Shown: positions 17,506 to 27,143, counted from the first letter of the stretch. The stretch is 64,000 nt of DNA from JAVWHX01 sp036639875 (GCA_036639875.1 JAVWHX010000002.1:1-64000); one strand, 5' to 3'. Numbers and translations are program-made. Notes: generated by a model from the sequence alone, not told the origin.

Positions 17506-20500
17506 ATGAGAAGAATAGATAAAGTAATAAAAGTATGTTTGTCATTATTAATGATATTTATGTTATGTGGTCAATCTATATCGGAAATATTTGCGAAGAC
17601 AGTCGTTATGGATAGAGATACAGCAATGAGCTCGTATATGTCAGTAAAAGAACATAGTGATAATTTGGGTGCATATCATCCAGCAGCAGGTAAACGAGTA
17701 TTTAAAATTGATGGGAAATATGCATATTGTATAGAATCAGATGTTGGAATTAGTGAAGATAGAGTTTATCAAGATGGAAACAACCCAGAGGATATACTAG
17801 AAAATGGAAGACAAAATGTTTTAACAACTTGGTATGAAAAGTACAATATGATTTCTGCATTATTAACTATGGTGCCTAGTCAAATTAATAGTGATACAAA
17901 AAGTGAACATATCAAGTGGTTAGTTGGACAAACAATGATATGGGAAATCACAGGTGAAGAAAGAGATTGGCAATACATTTTTAAAGGTCCTACAAGAAGT
18001 GGCGCAATGGCATATCGTGATACTTATGCTTGGGATATAACGAGTGATAAGCAAGCCTTTGATAATTTTTATAAAGAAGTAGAAGGTAAGATGTTGAAAT
18101 ATTGGGATATTCCTTCTTTTACAAGAAATCAGGTATCATCAGCAAAAACTTATGATTTGGATAAGTATGATGGAACATATTACTATACAACACTTACTGA
18201 TACAAAAGACGTGTTAGGTAATTATGATTTCAATGCAAGTGGATTTACATTTACAAAGAATGGAAATCAGTTAACAGTTAAAACAACTACACCAATTACT
18301 GATACAGTAACAATTCAAACCAAACCAAGTAGTGCTTTAAAAATGCGAAGTCCTATTTTTTGGACAGATGGTAGTGCTCAAAAAACAGTGACATGTGGTG
18401 AAGTAGAAGATCCGAGTCCGTTTGCATATTTTAAGATGAAACTAGGCGTAGGTAATTTTAACGTTACTAAACAAGATGATTATACAACGCCTATTGCAGG
18501 AGCGGTATTCGATATAACGGATCCACATGGTAATGTGAAAACATATACAACGGATTCTAATGGAAAAATATCAGTTATAGGGGTAATACCAGGACAGTAT
18601 AAGGTCAAAGAAAAAAGTGCACCAAATGGTTATCTAGTTAATAATCAGACATTTACACTGGATGTGACTATAGGAAATACTGCAAGTGTTACAATTTTTA
18701 ATGATGAACCAGTTGGTAAAATCAATATTACAAAGACAAGCGAAAATAATGATAAGGTTGCTGGAGCAAAATTTAATGTTATTGCAGATGGGAATATTTT
18801 ATCAGCAAATGGCAAGGTATTATATCCAAGTGGAAGCATAGTTGATACAGTTATAAGTGGAGTGAACGGAATAGCAACGACTAAGGAGATTCCATTAGGG
18901 AATTATAAAGTTATTGAAGTTGAAGTTCCTCAAGGTTATTTGTTAAATACGAGTGAGTTTAAAGTATCATTAAAGTATGCCAATCAGAATACACCCGTAA
19001 TTATAGAAAGTACAACAGTTATTAATAAAGAACCAACAGGAACAATTGAATTAAAAAAAGAAATAGATAGTAGCGTCACTGATGGTCAATTGGGTGATGT
19101 TTTTTTATCATCAATTGAGTATGGATTGTATGCGAAAAATGATATAAAGAATGTTGCAGGAACAAAGGTGTTTTATACAAAAGATCAACTTATTGCTTTA
19201 AAACAAGTTGATAAAGAGGGTAAAATGTCTTGGGGTAATCTTCCTATGGGAAATTATTATTTGAAGGAATTAAAAACAAATAATTCATTATTAATTGATA
19301 ATAATCCTATTGATGTTACATTGAATTATAAAGATATGCATACTGCACATATAACAGTGAAGATGAAAACGAGTGATATGATTGCAAGTCAACGTATTCA
19401 AATCTTTAAAGAAGGAATTAAAGATGGAGAAGCTGGTATAGTGCCAGGATTAAAAGGCGCGGAGTTTACTTTTGTTTTGAATAGTGATTATGAGAAAGTT
19501 GGTTATGATAAAGCTAAGAAATACTTTATTGGAGTCACTGATGAGAATGGCTATTTAACAACAAGTCGTTTGCCTTATGGCGTTTATCGAGTTAAGGAAA
19601 CAAAAACACCAGAAGGTTATTATGGCACAAGTGATTTTTTGATAAGTGTTGAAAAAGATAGTTCATTGTATGAAATTGGATATCAAATTAAGAAAGTAAC
19701 TGTTAATAATGTTCCTTTTGAGTCTTTATTAAAGATTGTGAAAAAAGATAAAGATACAAATAAAGTTATTTTAAAAGCAGGTGCTACATTTAAGGTAAAG
19801 AATCTTGATACAAATGAATATGTTTCTTATATAGATTGGTCTTGTTTTCCTAATATTGTTGTTGATCAATGGACAACTCATGAAGATGGATCAATTACTT
19901 TAAATACAATGTTAAAGAAAGGTCGTTATCAATTAGAGGAAATCAAAGCACCAGATGGTTATCTTGTTTCTGAGGAACCACTAATATTTGTTATTAATGA
20001 AGAAAAGTATGATATTTCTAGTGATGGGAAAACGCCAATAACAACGGTTGATTTTAAAGATGAAGCAGTGATGGGACAGGTTTTACTTGAAAAGAAAGGT
20101 GAAGTTCTTACTGGGTATAAAGATGGACAATTTATATATCAATTACAAGGATTGAAAGGTGCTAAGTTTGAGATATATGCGAAAGAAGATATCTTAAGTC
20201 CAAGTGGTGATAAATCAATTCTCTATAAGCAAGGTGAATTGGTTGATACAATAATAAGTGATAAAGATGGAAAGGCAGTATCGAAGAAGATTCCTCTTGG
20301 TAAATACAATTGTAAAGAAGTAGAAGTGCCTTATGGTTATGTCTTGGATAAAGAAATCAAGACTTTTTCTTTATCTTATAAAGATCAAGTAACAGCTATC
20401 ATTTATGAAAATTTAAATGCGATTAATGATAGACAAAAGGTTCAAGTCTTAGTTGGTAAAAAAGATCAAGAGAGTTTGGAGTATCTTGATGGTGCAGAAT

Positions 20501-21216
20501 TAACTTTAATTGCAAATAAAGATATTTATAATTATTTAGGTGAAAAGATTGTCAGTGCAGGAACAGTTATTGAAAAAATAGAGTCTTCTAAGAAAGGTTT
20601 AACTTACTTTAATAGTGATTTACCTATTGATTTAGATAAAGAGTCTATTGTTCAAGAGGTTGATGAGGATATTGAATGTATAGGTCGTAAAGATGCAATG
20701 TTCTTAGTCAAAGAGACAAAGCAACCTGATGGTTACTTATCTAAGAAAGTTCATTATTATATTGATACATCTTATACAAATTCTCATCAAGAAGTTATTT
20801 CTTATCAATATAACTTTTTAAATAAACAAACTCATACAGAAATTCATAAACTTGATACGGAAAGCTTATTAGAAATTTCGGGTGCTAAACTACAAGTTAT
20901 TGATGCTATAACAAAAGAAGTTATTGATGAATGGGTAAGTGATGGTTTAGGACATGTAATGAAAGGTTTGATTATTGATAGAAACTATATTCTTCATGAA
21001 GTTGAATCACCAGTTGGTTATCAATTGGCACCAGATATAGAATTTAATATTAGAGATTTAGATGAAATTCAACATATCTCTTTTATGAATTCTAAAGTTC
21101 AAGTATTAGGTGATGAACCTGTTATAACACAAGACTATACGATATTCTGGACTTATATTGTTATGGTTGTCGGTGCAATAACAATTATCTTTATCATTAG
21201 AAAAAGAGAAGATTAA
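17506..21216 (+). CDS. Large cell-surface adhesin: thioester domain plus SpaA/Cna-B-type repeats
   Basis: A 1236-residue surface protein. Signal peptide at residues ~1-36. A thioester-domain-like head follows, with AYCIESDVG (Cys75) and WLVGQTMIWE (Gln142), the pair able to form an internal Cys-Gln thioester for covalent attachment to host surfaces. Then come about six to eight SpaA/prealbumin-like domains, each recognisable by KxAGAxFxV openings and GxYxVKExxxPxGY closings, likely stabilised by Lys-Asn/Asp isopeptide bonds. The C-terminal TM helix ends in RKRED. No canonical LPXTG precedes it. GAGGGAAATAG precedes the chosen ATG. Confidence 0.88.
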   Translation: MRRIDKVIKVCLSLLMIFMLCGQSISEIFAKTVVMDRDTAMSSYMSVKEHSDNLGAYHPAAGKRVFKIDGKYAYCIESDVGISEDRVYQDGNNPEDILENGRQNVLTTWYEKYNMISALLTMVPSQINSDTKSEHIKWLVGQTMIWEITGEERDWQYIFKGPTRSGAMAYRDTYAWDITSDKQAFDNFYKEVEGKMLKYWDIPSFTRNQVSSAKTYDLDKYDGTYYYTTLTDTKDVLGNYDFNASGFTFTKNGNQLTVKTTTPITDTVTIQTKPSSALKMRSPIFWTDGSAQKTVTCGEVEDPSPFAYFKMKLGVGNFNVTKQDDYTTPIAGAVFDITDPHGNVKTYTTDSNGKISVIGVIPGQYKVKEKSAPNGYLVNNQTFTLDVTIGNTASVTIFNDEPVGKINITKTSENNDKVAGAKFNVIADGNILSANGKVLYPSGSIVDTVISGVNGIATTKEIPLGNYKVIEVEVPQGYLLNTSEFKVSLKYANQNTPVIIESTTVINKEPTGTIELKKEIDSSVTDGQLGDVFLSSIEYGLYAKNDIKNVAGTKVFYTKDQLIALKQVDKEGKMSWGNLPMGNYYLKELKTNNSLLIDNNPIDVTLNYKDMHTAHITVKMKTSDMIASQRIQIFKEGIKDGEAGIVPGLKGAEFTFVLNSDYEKVGYDKAKKYFIGVTDENGYLTTSRLPYGVYRVKETKTPEGYYGTSDFLISVEKDSSLYEIGYQIKKVTVNNVPFESLLKIVKKDKDTNKVILKAGATFKVKNLDTNEYVSYIDWSCFPNIVVDQWTTHEDGSITLNTMLKKGRYQLEEIKAPDGYLVSEEPLIFVINEEKYDISSDGKTPITTVDFKDEAVMGQVLLEKKGEVLTGYKDGQFIYQLQGLKGAKFEIYAKEDILSPSGDKSILYKQGELVDTIISDKDGKAVSKKIPLGKYNCKEVEVPYGYVLDKEIKTFSLSYKDQVTAIIYENLNAINDRQKVQVLVGKKDQESLEYLDGAELTLIANKDIYNYLGEKIVSAGTVIEKIESSKKGLTYFNSDLPIDLDKESIVQEVDEDIECIGRKDAMFLVKETKQPDGYLSKKVHYYIDTSYTNSHQEVISYQYNFLNKQTHTEIHKLDTESLLEISGAKLQVIDAITKEVIDEWVSDGLGHVMKGLIIDRNYILHEVESPVGYQLAPDIEFNIRDLDEIQHISFMNSKVQVLGDEPVITQDYTIFWTYIVMVVGAITIIFIIRKRED

Positions 21217-21243
21217 AAAAAGAAGGCATTAAGCCTTCTATAA
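21217..21243. terminator. Bidirectional terminator between adhesin and ackA
   Basis: AGAAGGC and GCCTTCT pair around ATTAA, with an A run on the left and TATAAAAAA on the right. It serves both convergent genes. Confidence 0.8.
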
Positions 21244-21253
21244 AAAACATTAA

Positions 21254-22444
21254 CTATAGTTTTAATAAACGTTTTGTATCTCTTGCTATTACTAATTCTT
21301 CATTAGTAGGGATAACATAAACTTTAATTTTAGATTCAGGTTTTGTAATTAAACGTTCACCATCACCATTTTCATTAGCATCATCATCAATAACAATACC
21401 TAAAGCTTCACTTACTAAAGAAAGAATTTCTTTTCTAGCATAAGCAGAGTTTTCTCCAATACCAGCAGTAAATGCAATAGCATCACATCCACCTAAAGCA
21501 ATAAAGTATCTACCAATATAAGCAATAACTCTTCTAAAGAAGATATCAATTGCTAATTGAGCTCTTTCATTACCTTCATTAGCAGCGTTCATAACATCTC
21601 TAAAGTCACTAGATACACCAGAAACTCCAAGTAATCCAGATTCTTTATTTAACATCTTAATGATTTCTTTCATATCCATACCAATTTCTTCAATTAAATA
21701 ATCAATAATTGATGGATCTAAGTCACCACTACGTGTTCCCATAACAATACCAGCTAAAGGAGTGAATCCCATAGAAGTATTAATAGATTTACCATTCTTA
21801 ACTGCAGTTAAACTTCCACCCGCACCTAAATGAGCAACAATAATTTTAGATTCACTAGGATTTCCTAATTTATCAATAACTCTTTGTGATACATAATAAT
21901 GTGAAGTTCCATGTGCTCCATATTTTCTCACTTTATAATCAGTATAGAATTTATATGGAATAGGATAAATATAACATCTTGGTTCTAATGTTTGGTGGAA
22001 TGCAGTATCAAAAACTGCAACAGCACCAGCAGTAGGGATAGCTTCTTTAAATGCATAATAACCAGTTAAATGAGCTGGATTATGTAATGGTGCTAATGAT
22101 TTTAATTCATCAATCTTAGAAATAACATCTTCATCAACAATTTGAGATTGATCAAAGTAAGAACCACCTTGAACAACTCTATGACCAACACCTTTAATTT
22201 CATCTAAAGAATTAACAATCTTCTTTTCGATTAATGTATCTAATAATAATTGAACAGCTTCTTTATGAGTAGGAATAGGTAAAGTACGAACATCTTTTTC
22301 ACCATTATACTTGATTGTGAAAATAGAATCTTCTAAACCAATTCTTTCAATAACTCCTGAAGTAATAACTGATTCATTATCCATTTCGAATAATTGGAAC
22401 TTTAGTGATGAACTTCCTGCGTTCACCGCAATAACTTTTGACAT
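21254..22444 (-). CDS. ackA: Acetate kinase (copy 1)
   Basis: Converts acetyl phosphate and ADP to acetate and ATP, the ATP-yielding step of acetate fermentation. The 396-residue protein is full length. Visible family elements are VIAVNAGSSSLKFQLFE at the N-terminus, the substrate region GHRVVQGG and VFDTAFHQTLEP, catalytic YGAHGTSH, phosphate-binding GAGGSLTAVKNGKSINTSMGFTPL, and AFTAGIGENS. No pta gene is adjacent. A second complete ackA lies at 60089-61285 and the two share long identical stretches, so they are paralogues. Confidence 0.96.
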   Translation of the reverse strand: MSKVIAVNAGSSSLKFQLFEMDNESVITSGVIERIGLEDSIFTIKYNGEKDVRTLPIPTHKEAVQLLLDTLIEKKIVNSLDEIKGVGHRVVQGGSYFDQSQIVDEDVISKIDELKSLAPLHNPAHLTGYYAFKEAIPTAGAVAVFDTAFHQTLEPRCYIYPIPYKFYTDYKVRKYGAHGTSHYYVSQRVIDKLGNPSESKIIVAHLGAGGSLTAVKNGKSINTSMGFTPLAGIVMGTRSGDLDPSIIDYLIEEIGMDMKEIIKMLNKESGLLGVSGVSSDFRDVMNAANEGNERAQLAIDIFFRRVIAYIGRYFIALGGCDAIAFTAGIGENSAYARKEILSLVSEALGIVIDDDANENGDGERLITKPESKIKVYVIPTNEELVIARDTKRLLKL

Positions 22445-22580
22445 TTTTTCTCGTCCTCCCTTAATTCGTTTCTATTATAACATTAAAAATAAAAAAAACT
22501 AGGGGAACATTTCAGTTATTTTATCATTTCTATAAAAATTTCTAATCATTATATCAATCTGTCATTTATTGTAAAAAGAC

Positions 22581-22608
22581 TTGATATCTATATGGAAACA
22601 TATATAAT
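22581..22608 (+). promoter_or_regulatory. Promoter of thiT
   Basis: TTGATA (22581-22586) and TATAAT (22603-22608) are separated by 16 nt, ending a few bases before the TPP aptamer. Confidence 0.7.
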
Positions 22609-22611
22609 GAA

Positions 22612-22702
22612 GAAGAGCCAGGGGCGCAATTGCTGAGAAAGGTTATATGCCTTGTCCCTTATCATCTGAACTGGATAATGCCAGCGTAGAGAGAGCAAAT
22701 AG
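22612..22702 (+). promoter_or_regulatory. TPP (thi-box) riboswitch aptamer
   Basis: Conserved aptamer elements occur in order: GGGGCGC, TGCTGAGA, CCCTTATCATCTGAACTGG and ATAATGCCAGCGTAGAGA. This is the pyrimidine- and pyrophosphate-sensing core of the TPP riboswitch. It controls the thiamine importer gene downstream by the terminator that follows. Confidence 0.95.
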
Positions 22703-22709
22703 ACTTTTT

Positions 22710-22739
22710 GCTTCCTTGCGTTTATAAGGAAGCTTTTTA
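22710..22739 (+). terminator. Riboswitch-controlled terminator before thiT
   Basis: GCTTCCTT (22710-22717) pairs with AAGGAAGC (22726-22733), followed by TTTTT. This is the OFF-state hairpin of the TPP expression platform. Confidence 0.85.
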
Positions 22740-22774
22740 TTTGTAGGCTCCAATCAAAATGGAGGAGAATAAAA

Positions 22775-23332
22775 ATGGAACAAGTAGTAAAAAGAAAAGA
22801 AACATTGAGTGTGAAGATGATGTCAAACATCGCAATGTTTATGGCTTTACAAATAGTCTTAGAATTAGCGTTTAAGATTATTCCAGGGCAACCACAAGGA
22901 GGAAGTATTACATTAGCGTTATTACCAATTTTACTAGCAAGTTATCTTTTGGGTGCAAAAGCAGGGTTAATTGTTGGAATTGGATCATGCGCTTTACAGT
23001 TTGCATTAGGAATGGCTGTTTACTTTGGGCCTTGGTCAGTCGCTTTGGATTATCTTATCCCACTAGCGGTTGTTGGAATTGCAGTGATTTTTAAAAATAT
23101 AAAGATGGGAAAATATACTCTTTATACAGGAATTATTATAACAATGATTTTAAAGTTTATTTCTCATTATTTATCAGGAGCATGGTTATTTGCTGAATAT
23201 GCACCTGAAGGAGTTAATTCTTGGGTATACTCATTTGGTTATAATATTATTTATTGTTTACCAACTTTAATCATTTCATATATTGCATTTATTGTGATTT
23301 ATCCAAGATTAGAAAAGATATTTCATAAATAG
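22775..23332 (+). CDS. thiT: Thiamine transporter ThiT (energy-coupling factor S component)
   Basis: A 185-residue, six-helix S component that binds thiamine and docks on a shared ECF module encoded elsewhere. The YuaJ/ThiT features are GQPQGGSITLALLPILLAS, a Trp-containing FGPWSVALDYLIPLA stretch and SHYLSGAWLFAEYAPEG, which contain residues lining the thiamine site (Trp, His, Tyr, Glu). TPP riboswitch control supports the substrate. GGAGGAG lies 6 nt before the ATG. Confidence 0.94.
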   Translation: MEQVVKRKETLSVKMMSNIAMFMALQIVLELAFKIIPGQPQGGSITLALLPILLASYLLGAKAGLIVGIGSCALQFALGMAVYFGPWSVALDYLIPLAVVGIAVIFKNIKMGKYTLYTGIIITMILKFISHYLSGAWLFAEYAPEGVNSWVYSFGYNIIYCLPTLIISYIAFIVIYPRLEKIFHK

Positions 23333-23339
23333 AATACTT

Positions 23340-23367
23340 AAACGAGTCATTTAGGCTCGTTTTTTTA
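23340..23367 (+). terminator. Hairpin terminator after thiT
   Basis: AAACGAGTC (23340-23348) pairs with GGCTCGTTT (23354-23362; one G-U), followed by a T run. Confidence 0.8.
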
Positions 23368-23430
23368 CATAAGGCTTTAAAAACATAGCAAGATTGTGTA
23401 TAATAAACAAATGTAGAAAGAGGTATGTTT

Positions 23431-23964
23431 ATGAATGAACCGTTAGAAGGAAATGATGTATTAATACATTGTTATAAACATGATGGAAGTATCCATCGTA
23501 GTTGGAGTAAAGGGTTTGTTCTTGAGGAAACAGATCAACATTTTATTGTTATTAATAATAGGACATTGGTTACTGAATCAGATGGAAGAAGATGGTATAC
23601 AAGAGAACCAGCAATTTGCTATTTTCCAAAGAACCATTGGTATAACGTTATTTGTATGATTCGTAAGAATGGTGTTCACTTTTATTGTAATATTGCTTCA
23701 CCAACACTTTATGATGGAGAAGCATTAAAATACATAGATTATGATTTAGATTTAAAAGTTTTCCCAGATTACAAATATAAAATCTTAGATGAAGAAGAAT
23801 ATCGTCAACACAAAGAACAAATGGGTTATAGTGAACAATTAGATCATATTTTAAATAAACAATTAGATGTCTTGATTGAAATTGCCAAAAAACAAGAAGG
23901 ACCATTTCGTCCAGAGTTTGCAATTGAATGGTATCAAGTTTATCAAGAACAAAGTCATAGATAA
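23431..23964 (+). CDS. DUF402 family nucleoside di/triphosphatase-like protein
   Basis: A 177-residue protein of the YgaC/SA1684 type, with family segments HDGSIHRSWSKGFVLEE, REPAICYFPKNHWYNVICM and YIDYDLDLKVFPD. The Asp-rich YIDYDLDLK block is the conserved metal-binding part. Characterised relatives hydrolyse nucleoside tri- and diphosphates. AGAGG lies 8 nt before the chosen ATG; an ATG 6 nt further upstream is too close to it. Lies 11 bp before tsaE, so probably cotranscribed with the t6A genes. Confidence 0.83.
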   Translation: MNEPLEGNDVLIHCYKHDGSIHRSWSKGFVLEETDQHFIVINNRTLVTESDGRRWYTREPAICYFPKNHWYNVICMIRKNGVHFYCNIASPTLYDGEALKYIDYDLDLKVFPDYKYKILDEEEYRQHKEQMGYSEQLDHILNKQLDVLIEIAKKQEGPFRPEFAIEWYQVYQEQSHR

Positions 23965-23975
23965 GGAGGAAGATT

Positions 23976-24419
23976 ATGTTAACTTTTAAAACTGAACAAG
24001 AAATGATAGATTTTGGTGAAAAGTTAGCGACGCTTCTTTTCCCTAATTCTGTGATGACGTTGCAAGGAGATTTAGGGGCAGGTAAGACAACTTTTACAAA
24101 AGGAATTGGAAAAGGTTTAGGGGTTAAGAAAATTATCAATTCACCAACTTTTACAATAGTAAAAGTTTATCAAGGGAATATGCCATTATATCATTTTGAT
24201 GCTTATCGTTTAGAAGGTCAAGATGGTGAATTAGGTTTCGAAGAAATGTTTGAAGATGAAGGGGTATCAGTGATTGAATGGCCTCAATATATAGAAGGTA
24301 TTTTACCTAAAGAAAGATTAGAAATAGAAATTACGAAAAACGAAGATGAATCACGTTGTTTTTCTTTTCATCCAATTGGTAAACAATATGAATTATTATT
24401 AAAGGAGCTAGGACTATGA
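23976..24419 (+). CDS. tsaE: tRNA t6A synthesis ATPase TsaE
   Basis: The ATPase component of the TsaBDE complex that makes N6-threonylcarbamoyladenosine at tRNA position 37. The 147-residue protein has Walker A GDLGAGKTTF (about residues 33-42), the SPTFT segment and the HFDAYRL motif. AAGGAGG lies 6 nt before the ATG. It overlaps tsaB by 4 nt (ATGA). First of the tsaE-tsaB-rimI-tsaD set, in the same order as Bacillus ydiB-ydiC-ydiD-ydiE. Confidence 0.95.
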   Translation: MLTFKTEQEMIDFGEKLATLLFPNSVMTLQGDLGAGKTTFTKGIGKGLGVKKIINSPTFTIVKVYQGNMPLYHFDAYRLEGQDGELGFEEMFEDEGVSVIEWPQYIEGILPKERLEIEITKNEDESRCFSFHPIGKQYELLLKELGL

Positions 24420-25021
24420 CAAGTTTAATTATGGATACATCAAATCAATATTTGATGGTTGCGTTATATGAAGATGGTCAATGTTTAGAAACAATTCAAG
24501 AACTTGGATCAAAGAAACAATCAGAAAATGCGATTCCTTATTTGGCTTCATTATTAGAAAAACATCATAAAGAATTATTAGATATAAATGAAATGATTAT
24601 TACACGTGGACCTGGTTCTTATACTGGGGAAAGAGTAGCTATGTCAATTGCGAAAACATTAAGCGTAGTTGCACCTATAAAGATTAAAGCTATTTCTTCA
24701 TTAAAGGCTTATGCTGGAATTGATAAATGTGTAAGCGTTATTGATGCAAGAAGTCAAAAGGTTTTTGTTGGGGTTTTTAATGAAGGAAAAGAAGTCATTA
24801 AGGAACAATTGGTTTCATTGACTGATTTTAATGATTTTATGAAAGATTATAATGATTATAGGGTTGTAGGACAATGTGAGATAGTTGGTTATGAAAATCA
24901 AGATGTTGATTTAAGTAGTAATCTTTATGAATTATCATTGTTAGAAGAACCAATTGATAATATTGATGCTATGACACCTTATTATTTAAAAGATGTTGAG
25001 GCTAAACAAATATGCTTATAA
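24416..25021 (+). CDS. tsaB: tRNA t6A synthesis protein TsaB
   Basis: A 201-residue ASKHA-fold scaffold that dimerises with TsaD in t6A synthesis. Features: the N-terminal ATPase-like strand LIMDTSNQYLMVALYEDG and the signature TRGPGSYTGERVAMSIAKTLS (residues ~62-82, here cited by position). The C-terminal part is short, as usual for TsaB. Overlaps tsaE by 4 nt and rimI by 10 nt. Confidence 0.94.
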   Translation: MTSLIMDTSNQYLMVALYEDGQCLETIQELGSKKQSENAIPYLASLLEKHHKELLDINEMIITRGPGSYTGERVAMSIAKTLSVVAPIKIKAISSLKAYAGIDKCVSVIDARSQKVFVGVFNEGKEVIKEQLVSLTDFNDFMKDYNDYRVVGQCEIVGYENQDVDLSSNLYELSLLEEPIDNIDAMTPYYLKDVEAKQICL

Positions 25022-25461
25022 GAGCAATGACTTTAGATGATTTAGATAGAGTTGTAGAATTAGAACATCAATTGTTTACATCATCTTGGAGTAAAGCAGA
25101 TTACTTATATGAAATTTATGAAAATACTTTTTCATTTAATTTTGTATTAGAAGTAGAAAGTAAAATTATTGGTTATGTGGGTGTTTGGATTATGTATGAA
25201 CAATCACAAATCACAACTATAGCAATTGATAAAGATTATCAAAGGCAAGGTTATGCTAAAATATTAATGGACGAAATGATTCAATTTGCATTTGAAGAAG
25301 GATGCAATGTGATGAGTTTAGAAGTTCGTGTATCAAATCAATCAGCAATTTCTTTATATGAGAAATGTGGATTTATAAATCAAGCGATAAGAAAGAATTA
25401 CTATCAAGATAATCATGAAGATGCTTATTTGATGGTTAAAGGATTGGAGGGACTAAAATGA
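25012..25461 (+). CDS. rimI: Ribosomal protein S18-alanine N-acetyltransferase RimI
   Basis: A 149-residue GNAT acetyltransferase. The acetyl-CoA-binding motif QRQGYAKILMDEM (residues ~76-88) and the C-terminal Y-x-x-C-G-F element (LYEKCGFINQA) are intact. RimI acetylates the N-terminus of S18; its position within the tsa operon is common in Firmicutes. Overlaps tsaB and tsaD. Confidence 0.92.
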   Translation: MLIRAMTLDDLDRVVELEHQLFTSSWSKADYLYEIYENTFSFNFVLEVESKIIGYVGVWIMYEQSQITTIAIDKDYQRQGYAKILMDEMIQFAFEEGCNVMSLEVRVSNQSAISLYEKCGFINQAIRKNYYQDNHEDAYLMVKGLEGLK

Positions 25462-26465
25462 GTTATATACTTGCGATTGAATCAAGCTGTGATGAAATGT
25501 CAATAGCTATTTTAAAAGATAAACGTGAATTGTTATGTAATGTTGTTGCATCGCAAATCGATACCCATCGTTTATATGGTGGAGTTGTCCCTGAAATTGC
25601 GAGTCGTATGCATGTAGAATGTGTATCAACAGTTTTAAAAACAGCTTTAAATGAAGCAAAAATAGGGATTGAGGATATAGATGCGATTGCTGTTACAAAA
25701 GGTCCTGGGTTAGTTGGTTCTTTACATGTTGGAATGCAAGCTGCTAAAACATTGGCTTTGGCTTATCATAAACCTTTAATTGGAGTTCATCATATTGCTG
25801 GACATATTTATGCGAATGAATTGATAGAAGATATTGAATATCCTTGCTTATGTTTGGTAGTGAGTGGTGGACATAGTGAACTTGTTTATATGAAACATGA
25901 GTTTTCTTTTGAAATCATTGGACAAACACTTGATGATGCTATTGGTGAAGCTTATGATAAGGTTGGAAGAGTTTTAAATCTTCCTTATCCAGGTGGTCCT
26001 GTTATTGATAAAATGGCAAAAGAAGGAACTCATCGTTATCACTTACCTTTACCATTAAATGATAATTCTTATAATTTCTCATTTAGTGGTTTAAAATCAG
26101 CAGTTATTAATTTATGTCATAATGCATCTCAAAGAGGTGAAGAAATTATTCCTGAAGATTTGGCTTGTACATTCCAAGATGTTGCTTTAGATGTTTTAAT
26201 ATCTAAAACTATTAGAGCAGCAAAGGATTATCATGTTAATGAAATTATTGTTGCTGGTGGTGTAAGTGCTAATAAAGGGTTAAGAGAAAAATTAACAAAA
26301 GATAGTCCAATTAAGGTATTGTTTCCACCAATGGCATATTGTACTGATAATGCTGCAATGATTGCTTCTGCAGCAAGAATTATGTATGAACATCAAAGAT
26401 TTTCACCATTGGATTTAACAGTAAAACCATCATATGATTTAGAGGAGGAAACGATTTATGAGTAA
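25458..26465 (+). CDS. tsaD: tRNA N6-threonylcarbamoyladenosine transferase TsaD
   Basis: Catalytic subunit that transfers the threonylcarbamoyl group to A37 of ANN-decoding tRNAs. The 335-residue protein begins LAIESSCDEMSIA and has the metal-binding HHIAGHIYAN (His residues ~109 and ~113), GGHSELVYM, and the C-terminal PPMAYCTDNAAMIA block with a catalytic-site Asp. All family motifs are present. Overlaps rimI by 4 nt and rex by 8 nt. Confidence 0.97.
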   Translation: MSYILAIESSCDEMSIAILKDKRELLCNVVASQIDTHRLYGGVVPEIASRMHVECVSTVLKTALNEAKIGIEDIDAIAVTKGPGLVGSLHVGMQAAKTLALAYHKPLIGVHHIAGHIYANELIEDIEYPCLCLVVSGGHSELVYMKHEFSFEIIGQTLDDAIGEAYDKVGRVLNLPYPGGPVIDKMAKEGTHRYHLPLPLNDNSYNFSFSGLKSAVINLCHNASQRGEEIIPEDLACTFQDVALDVLISKTIRAAKDYHVNEIIVAGGVSANKGLREKLTKDSPIKVLFPPMAYCTDNAAMIASAARIMYEHQRFSPLDLTVKPSYDLEEETIYE

Positions 26466-27102
26466 TGTAGAGAAAAAGCATAAGATTTCAAAAGCAACAA
26501 TGTCTCGTTTTCCAAGATATTTAAAAGCATTACGTAATATGCAACATGAAGGCAGAGATCATTTTCTTTCAAGTGAATTAAGTGAAGCAACTGGTATTTT
26601 AGATACAACAATTAGAAGAGATTTTGGTTTTTTAACTGATAAAGAAACATTAGGTAAAAGAGGTATTGGTTATGATACGAAAGAACTTATTAATATTTTA
26701 AATAATGTTTTGGGTTTAGGTTTAGATGAATCTATTATTTTGATTGGTGTTGGTAATTTAGGAAGTGCAATTTTAAAATATAACAGATGGCAATATACAG
26801 TGGGAAAGATTGTTTGTTGTTATGATCAAGATCAAAATAAGGTTGGAGAACGTTTTGGAGTGAAGTTAAATCATATTGATGAGTTAGAAGCTTCTTTTCC
26901 AGATGGTTGTAAGATTGCTATTTTAGCGATTAGTGATCAAGTTCAAGAAACTGTTGATCGTTTAATGGATTTAGGTGTTAAAGGGATTGTAGATTTTACA
27001 CATAGTCATTTTACAGTTAGAGAAGATGTTGTTGTTCAAACTGTTGATGTGGTGGCTGCAATTCAAGAATTGGTTTTAAAAATGCATGCAATTGATGAAT
27101 AA
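26458..27102 (+). CDS. rex: Redox-sensing transcriptional repressor Rex
   Basis: A 214-residue NADH/NAD+-responsive repressor of fermentation and respiration genes. The N-terminal winged helix contains ATGILDTTIRRDFGFL, and the Rossmann domain contains GVGNLGSAIL (about residues 96-105), followed by the C-terminal domain-swap helix. Here it is the last gene of the t6A operon. Possible targets in this window, such as the acetate kinase genes, were not supported by a clear Rex operator. Confidence 0.95.
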   Translation: MSNVEKKHKISKATMSRFPRYLKALRNMQHEGRDHFLSSELSEATGILDTTIRRDFGFLTDKETLGKRGIGYDTKELINILNNVLGLGLDESIILIGVGNLGSAILKYNRWQYTVGKIVCCYDQDQNKVGERFGVKLNHIDELEASFPDGCKIAILAISDQVQETVDRLMDLGVKGIVDFTHSHFTVREDVVVQTVDVVAAIQELVLKMHAIDE

Positions 27103-27114
27103 AAGAAAAAAGTA

Positions 27115-27143
27115 TTGAAATAAACATGAAAAAGTGTTAATAA
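27115..27143 (+). promoter_or_regulatory. Promoter of the asnS T-box transcript
   Basis: TTGAAA (27115-27120) and TAATAA (27138-27143) have a 17-nt spacer, immediately before the T-box leader. Confidence 0.6.

Noticed and set aside
22588..22830. Minus-strand ORF over the TPP riboswitch
   Set aside because: A shadow of the aptamer, its terminator and the thiT start.
23648..24139. A 163-codon minus-strand ORF across the DUF402 and tsaE genes
   Set aside because: Both genes beneath it are well supported; the ORF is a reverse-frame shadow.
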